In this document: one piece after another, positions 24,719 to 34,164 of the stretch | Layout of the letters: the number at the start of each line of letters is the position of its first letter | Numbering within the stretch: position 1 is the stretch's first letter | Assembly (NCBI GenBank): GCA_964545475.1 | Contig: CAZJGG010000025.1 | Coordinates: 1-39,470 of the forward strand | DNA length: 39,470 bases | Direction of reading: 5' to 3' | Origin: CAZJGG01 sp964545475 | GTDB taxonomy: Bacteria > Bacillota > Clostridia > Lachnospirales > JAISER01 | Position numbers and translations under genes: made by a program | Notes under the pieces: generated by a model | Told to the model about the DNA's origin: nothing | What the model saw: the letters and a program-made list of their open reading frames with translations, nothing else | The model's database searches: none

Positions 24719-25162
24719 AATAGGGCTGGGCTGTAAAAGAAAGCGTCGCCGTTTCTACCAGTAGCTGATGGCATACTCGACGTTCCGACGTCCTTTGCAG
24801 CTAGGGAATTCGGGCTGTCGAGGACGCCAGCCCCTACAAGATTGTCGGATTATCCAGTAGGGTGCAGATTTATGCAAACGAAAGCGTTTGAGTGCGCCTG
24901 CCCCACGTAGGCGAAGCATAGCGTAAAATGCAAGGGTAAATTTTCGATTTTGTAGAAATAAATGGTAACTGTATATCTGATAAAAGCTGCTGGTTTGTTT
25001 CGTAGCAAAAGGCTTAGCAAAGCTTACAGGGATAGAGAAATTTTGCGGCTTCACATTATATCGAACAGAGCCGGGCTTTATATGCCGGGATGGCTTGGAG
25101 TTGTAAATTGTTAATAATAAGAAAATTGAACACGATTTAGTAAAACGAAAAGGCGGTATTAC
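24719..25162. other. GC-richer non-coding spacer splitting the lar cluster
   Basis: A 444-bp stretch without a convincing gene. Positions about 24745-24910 are visibly GC-richer than the surroundings and contain GTCGAGGACGCCAGCCCC, TCGACGTTCCGACGTC and GCCTGCCCCACGTAGG. These recall dispersed GTAGGGGC-type repeats of Clostridia. The rest is AT-rich and leads into the larC RBS (AAAGGCGG). No terminator after larB is evident. A 99-aa minus-strand frame here has no RBS or recognisable sequence and was not accepted. Confidence 0.5.
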
Positions 25163-26320
25163 ATGAAGATACTTTATTTTGATTGTTTCGCAGGGATAAG
25201 CGGAGACATGAGCCTTGGGGCGCTTATTGGGCTTGGAGTGGGCAAGGAAGTCCTTGTGAAGGAACTTGAAAAGCTAAATTTAAAGGGCTGGCGTGTGGAA
25301 GTATCCGGCGTGAGCAGAAGCGGAATACAGGCAAATGTTGTAAATGTAATAATTGAGGGAGAAGAGCACTGCCACAGAACTTATAAGGATATTTGTATTA
25401 TTATTGACGGCAGTTCTTTAAACGAAAAAGTAAAAAGGCTTTCCAAAAATATCTTTAAAAGAGTGGCTGTTGCTGAGGCAAAAGTTCATAACAAGCCTTT
25501 GGATGAAGTTCATTTTCATGAAGTGGGCGCAATAGATTCCATTATAGATATTGTAGGCGTTGCTATTTGCATAGATATTTTAAACCCGGATAGAATTTAC
25601 TCATCGGTTTTAAACGACGGGCACGGCTTTATAGAATGCCAACACGGTAAAATACCTGTTCCTGTACCGGCGGTTATGGAAATTTTAACTGACAGAAAAA
25701 TTAAGGCAAGGCAAATTGACGTTGCAAGCGAGCTTATTACGCCGACAGGGGCGGCTATTGTGGCTGAGCTTGCGGAAAGCTTTGGTCTTATGCCGGAAAT
25801 GAATGTAAAGAAAATAGGATACGGCGCAGGCACACGAGACTTAGGGCTTCCAAACGTGCTAAGGGCAATTTTGGGAGAGATAGGCGAAAGCCCAGAAACA
25901 ATAACAGTGCTTGAAACAAATATAGATGACTCAACCCCGGAAATTTTGGGTTATGTTATGGAAACATTGTTTAGTGCAGGAGCAAAGGATGTGTTTTTTA
26001 CTAATATCCAAATGAAGAAAAACCGCCCAGCGGTAATGCTTACAGTTCTTTGCGACGGAAACAAAGTAAGCGAAATGGAGCGTATAATTTTTAGGGAAAC
26101 TTCAACAATAGGCATAAGATGCAGGAAAGAAGCAAGAGTATGCTTGCCGAGAGAAATTAAAACTGTGAAATCTAGCCTTGGGGAAATTACCGTAAAAAAG
26201 ACGGTTTTTGAAGATAAAGAAACCATTTCTCCTGAATTTGAAAGCGCAAAGCTGTTTGCACAAACTCATGGTGTTCCTCTTAAAAATGTATATGAAGCCG
26301 TAAAAAATACAATTTCATAG
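25163..26320 (+). CDS. larC: Nickel-pincer cofactor nickel insertase (CTP-dependent)
   Basis: LarC inserts nickel into the pincer nucleotide in a CTP-dependent reaction. The 385-aa protein begins with the family signature YFDCFAGISGDMSLGALIGLG (key residues D, C, G, D, M at 6-16), has EVHFHEVGAIDSIIDIVG (about 116-133), TPTGAA and the C-terminal NIDDSTPE and KKNRPAVML segments. It is one uninterrupted ORF, unlike the larC1/larC2 programmed frameshift of L. plantarum. A terminator hairpin follows directly. Confidence 0.93.
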   Translation: MKILYFDCFAGISGDMSLGALIGLGVGKEVLVKELEKLNLKGWRVEVSGVSRSGIQANVVNVIIEGEEHCHRTYKDICIIIDGSSLNEKVKRLSKNIFKRVAVAEAKVHNKPLDEVHFHEVGAIDSIIDIVGVAICIDILNPDRIYSSVLNDGHGFIECQHGKIPVPVPAVMEILTDRKIKARQIDVASELITPTGAAIVAELAESFGLMPEMNVKKIGYGAGTRDLGLPNVLRAILGEIGESPETITVLETNIDDSTPEILGYVMETLFSAGAKDVFFTNIQMKKNRPAVMLTVLCDGNKVSEMERIIFRETSTIGIRCRKEARVCLPREIKTVKSSLGEITVKKTVFEDKETISPEFESAKLFAQTHGVPLKNVYEAVKNTIS

Positions 26321-26332
26321 AGTTATATTTTT

Positions 26333-26369
26333 ATCCCTTCCGTCATACAATTGAGCGGGAGGGATTTTT
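26333..26369 (+). terminator. Intrinsic terminator after larC whose 3' arm carries the next gene's SD
   Basis: ATCCCTTCCG / CGGGAGGGAT, 10 pairs with one T-G, then TTTT. The downstream arm contains GGGAGGG, which is also the only SD-like sequence for the gene starting at 26374. Confidence 0.75.
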
Positions 26370-26373
26370 AATT

Positions 26374-27423
26374 ATGAAATATACAAGGACTTTTATAACA
26401 CTATCTCAAGATTGGGCAGGGTATGGACATGCCGGAAATTTGCCATCCGGCAAAGCTATTATAGAAGCTTTTGAACTGGGACATGGGAAAATTACAGTGC
26501 AAATTCAAAACCTTAAGCCGGGGCACTTATACACGTGTTATGGCGTTTGCGCCGAGGGTACTCATTCTTATGGTTTTCCTTTCGGGTTTATTAGTGTTGA
26601 CGAAAAAGGAAAAGGGCAAATAAGAGCGGAAGTTGCCATTGAAAATGTATGCGGCAGCGGATTTGATTTAAAAGATATTGAGGTTATTGCAATATTTATT
26701 AAAAACCATGAAATCCTTGGAGTTATTTGCCCTCTTGCAGGGTATAAAGGCAAATTGTTTGATTGGAAAAGAAATTTTATAGACATTACAAAAGAGCCGA
26801 AAATAATAAATGAGCAAAAAGAGGAGGCAAATGAAGTCGAAACTGAAACTGAAAGTGAGCCCGAAAGTGAAACCAAGACTGAAAATGAAAATGAAACCGA
26901 GGCTGAAAATGAAAACGAAACTGAGCCGGAAATTAATTTAGGAAGGGAAAATTATAGTATTAACGAATCCTTTAAAATAATTGCTCAAAAATTTAAAGAG
27001 GAATTAAAAGAGTTTGAAAAAATTAATGATGATAGTAATTGTTGCTCGGATAATGAAGAGAATAAAGAATGTTATATAAATACATGTGCCATAAGCGGGG
27101 AATTGGAGCAAATATTTAATAACAATGCCCAAATTATGCCGTTTTTTATACAGGATAAGCCTGTTGAATGGGTTCGTATTACCCTAAAGGAGCTTGCTGT
27201 TTTGCCTGTGGAATATTACAAGAGCCTTTGCACCCCATATGTACTATATGTTTACAAAAAAAGCAGACATTTAATAATGGGAAAGCTGCTTGAAAACGAT
27301 ATTAAAAAATATTTTATTGGAGTTCCGGCTGCTAAAACAGAAGAAGTCCAATTTAGTGGGGTTTTTTCGCCGTGCGAAATAAACGGAAGCGTAGGTTATA
27401 TTATACTAGAATTGGTATTATAA
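26374..27423 (+). CDS. Conserved-looking clostridial protein with acidic linker, function unknown
   Basis: A 349-aa protein without signal peptide. Residues 1-135 look like a beta-rich domain (GHGKITVQIQNLKPGHLYTC and a Cys- and Gly-rich continuation). Residues about 148-190 are low-complexity Glu/Thr/Asn/Ser repeats of the ETES/ENENET type. The C-terminal part (about 252-349, IQDKPVEWVRI... YKKSRHLIMGKLLENDIKKY) reminds me of a domain of unknown function found in Lachnospiraceae proteins with similar low-complexity linkers; this is recollection, not a search. Cys clusters occur at about 224-226 and 236-241. It sits between the larC terminator and a strong promoter for the next gene, so it is probably monocistronic. 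Confidence 0.7.
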   Translation: MKYTRTFITLSQDWAGYGHAGNLPSGKAIIEAFELGHGKITVQIQNLKPGHLYTCYGVCAEGTHSYGFPFGFISVDEKGKGQIRAEVAIENVCGSGFDLKDIEVIAIFIKNHEILGVICPLAGYKGKLFDWKRNFIDITKEPKIINEQKEEANEVETETESEPESETKTENENETEAENENETEPEINLGRENYSINESFKIIAQKFKEELKEFEKINDDSNCCSDNEENKECYINTCAISGELEQIFNNNAQIMPFFIQDKPVEWVRITLKELAVLPVEYYKSLCTPYVLYVYKKSRHLIMGKLLENDIKKYFIGVPAAKTEEVQFSGVFSPCEINGSVGYIILELVL

Positions 27424-27425
27424 GA

Positions 27426-27454
27426 TTGACAACAAATGTTCATTATGTTAATAT
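27426..27454 (+). promoter_or_regulatory. Promoter of the giant GLUG-repeat protein gene
   Basis: TTGACA (27426-27431), 17-bp spacer, TAATAT (27449-27454), then a leader of about 35 bp ending in AGGAGGT before the ATG. It begins 2 bp after the preceding stop codon. Confidence 0.8.
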
Positions 27455-27496
27455 CTGATTATTAGTTACTAAGTAAAATGTACAGGAGGTATTATA

Positions 27497-30400
27497 ATGA
27501 ATATTAAGCAGTGTATTAGTGTAATAATTGTAACGGCTGTGATTAATTCCGGTTTAGTGTTGCCTGTCGGTGTTGCAAGAGGAGAGCCTATATCCCACCA
27601 AACAATAAATGATGAAGTTTCGGTAATATCCTTTGCGCCTTTTGACGAACCGGGGTTTTTAGACAAAAACGTGCCTCCCGGTACAAGGCTTGAGGATTTG
27701 GGCCTGCCGGACAAGCTGACAGGCGCAACAAAAGATGATGTTGTAACAATTGAAAATATACAATGGGTTTGTGATAAAACATATAACGAAAACATTTCTG
27801 ATACATATACTTTCACTGCGCAATTGCCGCCAGGCTTTAAAACAGAGGGGTTTACACTCCAATCTAAAATCTTTTTGTCACATCAAAAATCATTCAATCA
27901 ATTAAAGCAAAATCAACAACCATCCCTTAAAATCGGTTCTGCCGCTCAACTTATGTCTTTTTCCCAAAATTATAACAACGGAGAATATAGAAAGAGTCTT
28001 AATATAGGTATTGATTTGCCTATTTTTATTGAGATTGAAAATAATATAGACTTATCAAGCTATAAAAATGCAAACGGGGGCAAAGGGTTTTTGCCTATAG
28101 GAAATGATTTATATAAGTTTTTTGGTGTATTTGAAGGAAACTATTTTAGCATTAATAATATGACTATTAACAACGGGGATTATTCCGGCTTAATAGGTTT
28201 TGCTTCAAGTGATGTTACAGAAATAAAAAATATTGGAATTGTTGACTGTATGATAAACGGCAAGGCATATTCCGGCGGAGTTGCAGGTTATTTGGAGAAA
28301 GGAGCAATAGTGGAGAACTGTTATTCAACAGGGTTTGTGGCCGGGGAAGTTTATTCAGGAGGAATAGCTGGGTTTGCAACAGACAGTGCGCAAATTAACA
28401 CTTCTTTTTCAACGGCAGATGTTTCGGGGAATTCAAGGTGCGGCGGCATAACAGGTGCTTTGGATAAAGGAGGGGTTGTTTCTGACTGTTATTCTACAGG
28501 AAACGTTTGGGCGTTTGATGAAGCAAGTTATGCCGGAGGCATTGCCGGAAGCGAGGCAAACGGTTCATCCATATTACACTGCTATAGCACAGGGCTTATT
28601 TCAGGCGTAAAATATTGCGGAGGAATTGCCGGTTATGTAAGTTCATCATCAGTTAAAAACTGCTTTGCGTTAAACTTGTGTATACTGGGGGAGGAAGAAT
28701 TCGGCAGAGTTTGCGGAAGCGGCAATAATATGGAACTATCTCTTAACCATGCCTATACTAAGACTGTTGACAAAAACGGGACAGAAATAAATGAGAACCC
28801 TGCCTATGAAAGCAAAAATGGTGCAAGCGTAGAGTTAAGTGATATAAACGACAAATACTCTTGGATGCTTATTTACTATAGTTCAAGTATTTGGCGTATA
28901 AGAGACGGAATCGCCCCTGCTTTGTATAAAACCGATACGAGCGAATTAATACCTAACCAGCCGGACAAGTTTCCGGAACACATTACAAATAAAATTTACG
29001 CTTTTAATGGAGCCGGCAAAAGTTTTGAACCATTTTTAATTTATTCTTTAAACGAACTTTTTTTAATGTCCAGTCTTGTTAACAATAATGCCGTTTTCGG
29101 AGGTGATAAATATTCATATGCATATTACGAGCTTCAAGCGGACGTTAATATGCAGACGCTGCAATTTACTAACAAAAAAACTGGGTTTATTCCTATTGGA
29201 ACGGAAAATTCGCCATTTAGAGGTTCATTTGATGGCAATCACAAGGAAATATCAAATTTATATGTAAACAGCGGTGGCTCATATGCAGGTTTTTTTGGAA
29301 ATGCAAATAGCTGTGTTATACAAAACCTACAGATAACATCGTGTAATATTGCAGGTGAAGAATATATAGCCGCCATTGCAGGATATTTGGGATCTGCAAG
29401 TTATATGAACAATTGTAGCGCAGAAGGAAATGTTAAAGGAAAAAATTTTACAGGCTTATTGGCAGGCAGAGCTGAAAACTCTGAAATTTACCGCTCATAT
29501 ACTCAAGGAAACGCATATGGCAAAGATTATGCAGGGGGGTTGTGCGGAGAAATTAGAAATGTTAAATTATTTGACTGTTATAGCCTAGCGGACGTTACCG
29601 GGGATAATTACGCCGGAGGGATTACCGGACGAATTATTCAAAATTCTGAAGTAGATTCGGTGTATTCAACAGGTAGTGTTTCTGCTTTAACAGATTTTGC
29701 CGGGGGAATAGTAGGATTTAACGAAGATTCAACAATAGGCGGAGGTGTAGCCTTAAATCCTTTAATTACATCGGGAGTGGGGGAATACGTCGGTAGGATA
29801 GGTGGAGCTTCAGGTAATGGGTCGCTTTTAAATAACAAAGGCTTCACAGGAATTTGGCGTACGGCATTAGGAGATATAAAATGGGATAATAAAGGTGAAA
29901 GGGATTACGACGGAGAGGATATACAATATTCTGAAATACAAAACTCAGCGGCGTTTTCTCATTTTGACGGCATTAAATGGACAGTTTCACCGGGAAAGCT
30001 TCCTGTTTTGAAAAACATGGCTGGATTGCAAAACGATGCAATTCCCCCTCATATTAACGAAGAAGGAGAGGCTTTTGAAGGGGAAGGCATTGAGGAAACC
30101 CCATATATAATAAAAAACGAGGAAGAATTAAGGCGGTTTTCTAACCTTGTTAATAACGGCAATATTAAATATTCGGGAGCAGTTTACAAGCAGGAAAAAG
30201 ATATAAATTTGTTTTACGAACATATTCCTATAGGATTAGGAAGTCCTTTCAAAGGGGTTTTTGATGGGAATGGACAAAAAATTACTGGATTAAAAATAAA
30301 TAGTACTGAGGAAAACACAGGGTTGTTTGGAGAGGTTTCAGGAAATGGTGTAACGAAAGGGGTTATCCGTAATGTGGTGATAATAGACTGTGAAATTAAA

Positions 30401-33400
30401 GGGCGTATTAACACAGGTGGAATTGTAGGAAAAACGGATAAAGCCGCTGTTTTAAACTGCTTTGTTTCAGGAAGTGTTTCGGGGGTTACGGCAACTGGAG
30501 GGATAGCTGGGTTTTCAGGGGAAAGCAAAATAGAGGGATGTTTTTCGAAGGGAAGCGTAACAGGTGCAACTGAAACAGGGGGAATTTCCGGGGTTTTGTT
30601 TTCTGGGCAAATTAAAAACTGTTCGTCTCAAATGAAAGTAAGCGGTGGTGGCGGAACAGGGGCGAAACGAACAGGTGGTATAGCCGGATATGGAGTTTAT
30701 GTTAACTCATTATGCCAAATATCAAATTGTTTATCAACAGGAGAAGTTTCCGGCTGGGAAAATGCCGGGGGGATTTTAGGAGAAGCTTCTGATTTTAATA
30801 TAGAAATTATAAATTGTGTTGTCATTGGGGCAGGTATTAGTGGAAATAGTGGTTTAGGGCGTATTTTGGGGGGAGCAGTGGTTTGCTCTTTAAAGGATAA
30901 TTACGGTTTTATTTATACAAAGCAAAATAATATTTACTTTGCTTCCGATTCAAACGAGACTTTAAAAATCGGCAGGCATGGGGAAGATATATCTGTTGAA
31001 ATGATTGAAAGCGGAAGTTTTTGGAACGGCGTGTTAAACAAATCCGGTTTATGGAAGGTATCCGACAATGCTCTGCCTGCTCTTTGTTATGCCGGAACAA
31101 GCAATTATTTAGGAGGAAGCGGAGCGCAAAATCTCCAGCTGGAGCTTTATTTATTAGCTGCAAAGGAGTATAATAAGGAAATCAGTTTTATATTAAAAAA
31201 GGGCTATGAAGTAATTGAGGATGTATATGCAAGCACGGAAAATCAAGTAATAACTTTAAATGTTGAAGGAATATCAAATATTGAAGATTATGGGAATGCA
31301 ATTTGGGGTTTGTATTATGAGGGAAGTTATGAAACCCCGGCTTTATCCGGCATGGAAAAAAGCAAAGTTGTAATAAATATTCCGGCGGGCTTTTCCGGTG
31401 ATATTCTTTTGAATTATAAAATTGTGTCCGGCACGGGTTTTATAGCAAAAAGCTATAAATTAACAGTAGTTGTAAGCCAACAGCCGGGGGAAAACCCGGA
31501 CGACGGAGGCAAGCCTGATATCGGTGCAGACGACTGCCCGGATACTTTAGTTGAGCTGTCAAAAGGAAGTGGAATTTCGGGCACAATAAAAATCAATTTT
31601 AAATTTATTAGAAACCCTTATATTGAAGATTTGAGTCAACTTGAATATACTATATGTAACGAAGAAAGTATTAAAGAATCTGCATGGAGTTTCGCAGACG
31701 GCGAAATTATAGACAATGTATTAGCCAAGCCCGGTCAATATTTATATTTAAGACGGGCGGCAAGAAGGAACAAAATATCAAGCGGAATACTAATAACTCA
31801 AGAGCATATTAAAGGACCACTTACAAACGAGCCTCAGCCGCCGGATACTGAAATTAGTTTACACAAAAATGCCAATGAAGTGAAGTTTATATTTAATAAT
31901 AATCCTACACGAGAAGATATGAGCAGTCTTCAATACACTGTTTCTACGCCTACAGGATTAAACAGCGCTGTGTGGCTAAACGTTACAAAAGAGAATTATA
32001 CATTAAGTTCTCCAAAAGCAGGGCAGAACGTTTACTTAAGATTTAAAGCCCAAGGCGGTTTGCCGCCGTCAAAGCCTGCTGCTGCTTATATAAGTGTTGA
32101 CAATATAATTCCTGAAAAAGTTAATGTTGTTACAAAGTGGAGTATTACATCAGGGGAAAAGCAGAATACTGTAAGGCTTTCTCTAACTCTGCCTAAAGAG
32201 AATGTAGGAAAACAAGTGGAATACGGAATAGGCACGCTTTTATCCGAACCACCACAAAATAAATATTATCCGTTAAAAAGCCTAGAAACTGATAATATTC
32301 CTGTTAACCCTTATGATGTAATATATGTAAGGCTTGGGGATACCCATTTGCTACCGGCCTCTTACCCTGTTTCCCTTGGCATGGTAACACCAGAGAGTTT
32401 AAGAACAGAGGATTCCGAAGGTGCATTGCAACAATTTTCAGTAAAAACTGAAGCAACAGGCGTAAAAGGTAAAACTTTGATTAATTTTATTACAGTACCC
32501 CTTGGGACTGAGTATAAAATTGCTCCCGAGCCGTCTACAAAAGGATTAGACAAAGGCTGGGTTGCCGCCCCTGATATAATAAAAAGCCCTAAAAATAAAA
32601 CAAAAACTGTAATGGCTAAAAGGGGAGACAGCATTTGGGTTAGAACTAAAGCAGTCAAAAATGCTAAAACTGCTTCTGTTGCAAAAAAAGCAGATGATGT
32701 AAGGCTTGTTCCTGCTCCGCCGGATAAAGGTTTAATAAAGTTCGACCGGGGTGACAAAGCAAACGAAATAAATGTGACGATACAATCAGTTTTGGAGCTA
32801 AAAGATTTTGAATTTGCTTCACTGCCATTAGGAGTACAATTAAACACGACAAATTTTATTAATTGCGAAATATATAAAAATTCAAAATACGGAGATAAAA
32901 CTTTTACATTACAAAACATAAAAGGGATGGACAAGCTGTATTTACGGTTTGCAGGTAAAACACTAAGTGATGGTTCGTTTATAGCGGCCTCTGCTGCATA
33001 TAGTTTTGCAATTCCTGTGGCAAATGTGGGTAATGCAGAGACAATGCAAATAAATGTAACTTCCACAATACCCAAAGATACAAAAGGGGCAGTAAGCGGA
33101 AAAACAAAGCTTAATTTCCCTTATATGCCTGATGCTGGAAGTTATGAATATAAAATTGGAACAAGTGCTTATGAGGGAAGTATAAAAAAGGGTTGGAAAA
33201 AATACCCGGAAAATAGGTACGCTATGAGCACCGAAGTTATTGTTAGCTGTAAACCGGGAGACAAAGTTTTTGTAAGACGTAAGGCGACAAAAGCAGAGCC
33301 GGCTTCAATCCCTGCAAATGGTGCACCTGTTGTTTTTAAGCCAAAAGCTCTTGATAAAAAAAGTGTTAGATTTGTTCAGGGAGATATTAGGCAGACGGTT

Positions 33401-33670
33401 AATGTAATATTGGCGGATAACTTGGCAGGGTATGTAACTCTTGATGACTTTGAGTTTTATATAGGTGCTTCGTCAACAAAAGCAAATGAAATAACGGATT
33501 GGAAGCAGTGCTCGGAAAACGCCGCATATAATTACGGATGCCTAAGCTTTTACGCCGAAGCAACTCCTAAAAGTAAAATTTTTATAAGATACAAAGGATT
33601 TATGCATGAGGGGGAAATTTATTTGCCGTCGGATGCATACAGCGTTTTAATACCTGAAAAGTTGATTTAA
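27497..33670 (+). CDS. Giant secreted GLUG-repeat protein (2057 aa)
   Basis: A 2057-aa protein with a probable Sec signal peptide (hydrophobic 6-25, cut near 27-30). Three beta-helix-type blocks follow (about 185-400, 510-760, 870-1110). Each opens with an FIPIG...FRGSFDGN-like lead-in and continues with GLUG repeats such as SGGVAGY...ENCYSTG and GGIAGF. The second half (about 1310-2057) is a different repeat: seven roughly 100-residue modules, each closing in an LYLRR, VYLRF, IYVRL, IWVRT, LYLRF, VFVRR or IFIRY strand. No LPXTG, SLH, cell-wall-binding domain or C-terminal membrane anchor is visible, so it is probably released or held by an unknown mechanism. GLUG proteins of gut Bacillota are often surface adhesins; binding function is inference. 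The SD AGGAGG is strong. Confidence 0.88.
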   Translation: MNIKQCISVIIVTAVINSGLVLPVGVARGEPISHQTINDEVSVISFAPFDEPGFLDKNVPPGTRLEDLGLPDKLTGATKDDVVTIENIQWVCDKTYNENISDTYTFTAQLPPGFKTEGFTLQSKIFLSHQKSFNQLKQNQQPSLKIGSAAQLMSFSQNYNNGEYRKSLNIGIDLPIFIEIENNIDLSSYKNANGGKGFLPIGNDLYKFFGVFEGNYFSINNMTINNGDYSGLIGFASSDVTEIKNIGIVDCMINGKAYSGGVAGYLEKGAIVENCYSTGFVAGEVYSGGIAGFATDSAQINTSFSTADVSGNSRCGGITGALDKGGVVSDCYSTGNVWAFDEASYAGGIAGSEANGSSILHCYSTGLISGVKYCGGIAGYVSSSSVKNCFALNLCILGEEEFGRVCGSGNNMELSLNHAYTKTVDKNGTEINENPAYESKNGASVELSDINDKYSWMLIYYSSSIWRIRDGIAPALYKTDTSELIPNQPDKFPEHITNKIYAFNGAGKSFEPFLIYSLNELFLMSSLVNNNAVFGGDKYSYAYYELQADVNMQTLQFTNKKTGFIPIGTENSPFRGSFDGNHKEISNLYVNSGGSYAGFFGNANSCVIQNLQITSCNIAGEEYIAAIAGYLGSASYMNNCSAEGNVKGKNFTGLLAGRAENSEIYRSYTQGNAYGKDYAGGLCGEIRNVKLFDCYSLADVTGDNYAGGITGRIIQNSEVDSVYSTGSVSALTDFAGGIVGFNEDSTIGGGVALNPLITSGVGEYVGRIGGASGNGSLLNNKGFTGIWRTALGDIKWDNKGERDYDGEDIQYSEIQNSAAFSHFDGIKWTVSPGKLPVLKNMAGLQNDAIPPHINEEGEAFEGEGIEETPYIIKNEEELRRFSNLVNNGNIKYSGAVYKQEKDINLFYEHIPIGLGSPFKGVFDGNGQKITGLKINSTEENTGLFGEVSGNGVTKGVIRNVVIIDCEIKGRINTGGIVGKTDKAAVLNCFVSGSVSGVTATGGIAGFSGESKIEGCFSKGSVTGATETGGISGVLFSGQIKNCSSQMKVSGGGGTGAKRTGGIAGYGVYVNSLCQISNCLSTGEVSGWENAGGILGEASDFNIEIINCVVIGAGISGNSGLGRILGGAVVCSLKDNYGFIYTKQNNIYFASDSNETLKIGRHGEDISVEMIESGSFWNGVLNKSGLWKVSDNALPALCYAGTSNYLGGSGAQNLQLELYLLAAKEYNKEISFILKKGYEVIEDVYASTENQVITLNVEGISNIEDYGNAIWGLYYEGSYETPALSGMEKSKVVINIPAGFSGDILLNYKIVSGTGFIAKSYKLTVVVSQQPGENPDDGGKPDIGADDCPDTLVELSKGSGISGTIKINFKFIRNPYIEDLSQLEYTICNEESIKESAWSFADGEIIDNVLAKPGQYLYLRRAARRNKISSGILITQEHIKGPLTNEPQPPDTEISLHKNANEVKFIFNNNPTREDMSSLQYTVSTPTGLNSAVWLNVTKENYTLSSPKAGQNVYLRFKAQGGLPPSKPAAAYISVDNIIPEKVNVVTKWSITSGEKQNTVRLSLTLPKENVGKQVEYGIGTLLSEPPQNKYYPLKSLETDNIPVNPYDVIYVRLGDTHLLPASYPVSLGMVTPESLRTEDSEGALQQFSVKTEATGVKGKTLINFITVPLGTEYKIAPEPSTKGLDKGWVAAPDIIKSPKNKTKTVMAKRGDSIWVRTKAVKNAKTASVAKKADDVRLVPAPPDKGLIKFDRGDKANEINVTIQSVLELKDFEFASLPLGVQLNTTNFINCEIYKNSKYGDKTFTLQNIKGMDKLYLRFAGKTLSDGSFIAASAAYSFAIPVANVGNAETMQINVTSTIPKDTKGAVSGKTKLNFPYMPDAGSYEYKIGTSAYEGSIKKGWKKYPENRYAMSTEVIVSCKPGDKVFVRRKATKAEPASIPANGAPVVFKPKALDKKSVRFVQGDIRQTVNVILADNLAGYVTLDDFEFYIGASSTKANEITDWKQCSENAAYNYGCLSFYAEATPKSKIFIRYKGFMHEGEIYLPSDAYSVLIPEKLI

Positions 33671-33699
33671 TGATTTTGAAAGATGTTAGGAAGAATGAA

Positions 33700-34140
33700 A
33701 TGAGAATTTTAATTGACGGGGACGGTTGCCCAGTTGTTGATATTGCAGTCAAAATAGCAAAACAAAACAATATAGAATGTATTATATTTTGCGATACAGC
33801 CCATGTATTTAATAAAGAGGGAGCACAGACTATAACCGTGTCCAGCGGAGCGGATAATGTAGATTTCGTACTTGTTAACAATGCTGTAAGAGGTGACATT
33901 GTAATAACACAGGATTACGGGCTTGCGGCAATGTGCCTTGCTAAGAAGGCGATACCTATTAGCCAAGACGGTAAAATTTTTGACAATGAAAATATTGATG
34001 GGTTGCTTATGCAAAGGCATACAGCAAAGAAAATAAGAATGAGTGGTGGACGCCTTAAAGGGCCTTCCAAAAGAACTGCTGCACAAGATAAAGCTTTTGA
34101 GGAAAAGCTTATGGAGTTAACTCTACGGAGCGTTTATTGA
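33700..34140 (+). CDS. UPF0178 (YaiI/YqxD) family protein
   Basis: A 146-aa protein matching the YaiI/YqxD family: N-terminal ILIDGDGCPVVD (3-14), a central NAVRGDIVITQDYGLAA (61-77) and the C-terminal SGGRLKGPSKRT (about 112-123). The acidic residues fit the PIN/NYN-like nuclease fold proposed for the family; the activity is not established. I chose ATG 33700 because AGGAAG lies about 6 nt upstream and family proteins start with the I-x-I-D-x-D motif. An ATG at 33670 overlapping the preceding stop would add ten residues. Confidence 0.9.
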   Translation: MRILIDGDGCPVVDIAVKIAKQNNIECIIFCDTAHVFNKEGAQTITVSSGADNVDFVLVNNAVRGDIVITQDYGLAAMCLAKKAIPISQDGKIFDNENIDGLLMQRHTAKKIRMSGGRLKGPSKRTAAQDKAFEEKLMELTLRSVY

Positions 34141-34164
34141 AATTACTTAAATTGTCCGTTATTA

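Noticed and set aside
24755..25054. 99-aa minus-strand frame in the larB-larC spacer
   Set aside because: No SD, no recognisable motif, and basic/odd composition; it fits chance openness in a GC-richer patch better than a gene.
25163..26320. Programmed frameshift in larC as in L. plantarum larC1/larC2
   Set aside because: larC is one uninterrupted 385-codon frame here.
32362..33075. 237-aa open frame on the minus strand inside the GLUG protein gene
   Set aside because: It is antisense to a well-supported gene with signal peptide and repeats, lacks a convincing RBS, and has a low-complexity Ser/Phe/Leu-rich translation typical of a shadow frame.
27497..33670. CRISPR-like or DNA tandem repeat array in the large gene
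   Set aside because: The repetition is at protein level (GLUG turns and C-terminal modules); the DNA units vary in length and sequence and no spacer-repeat pattern exists.
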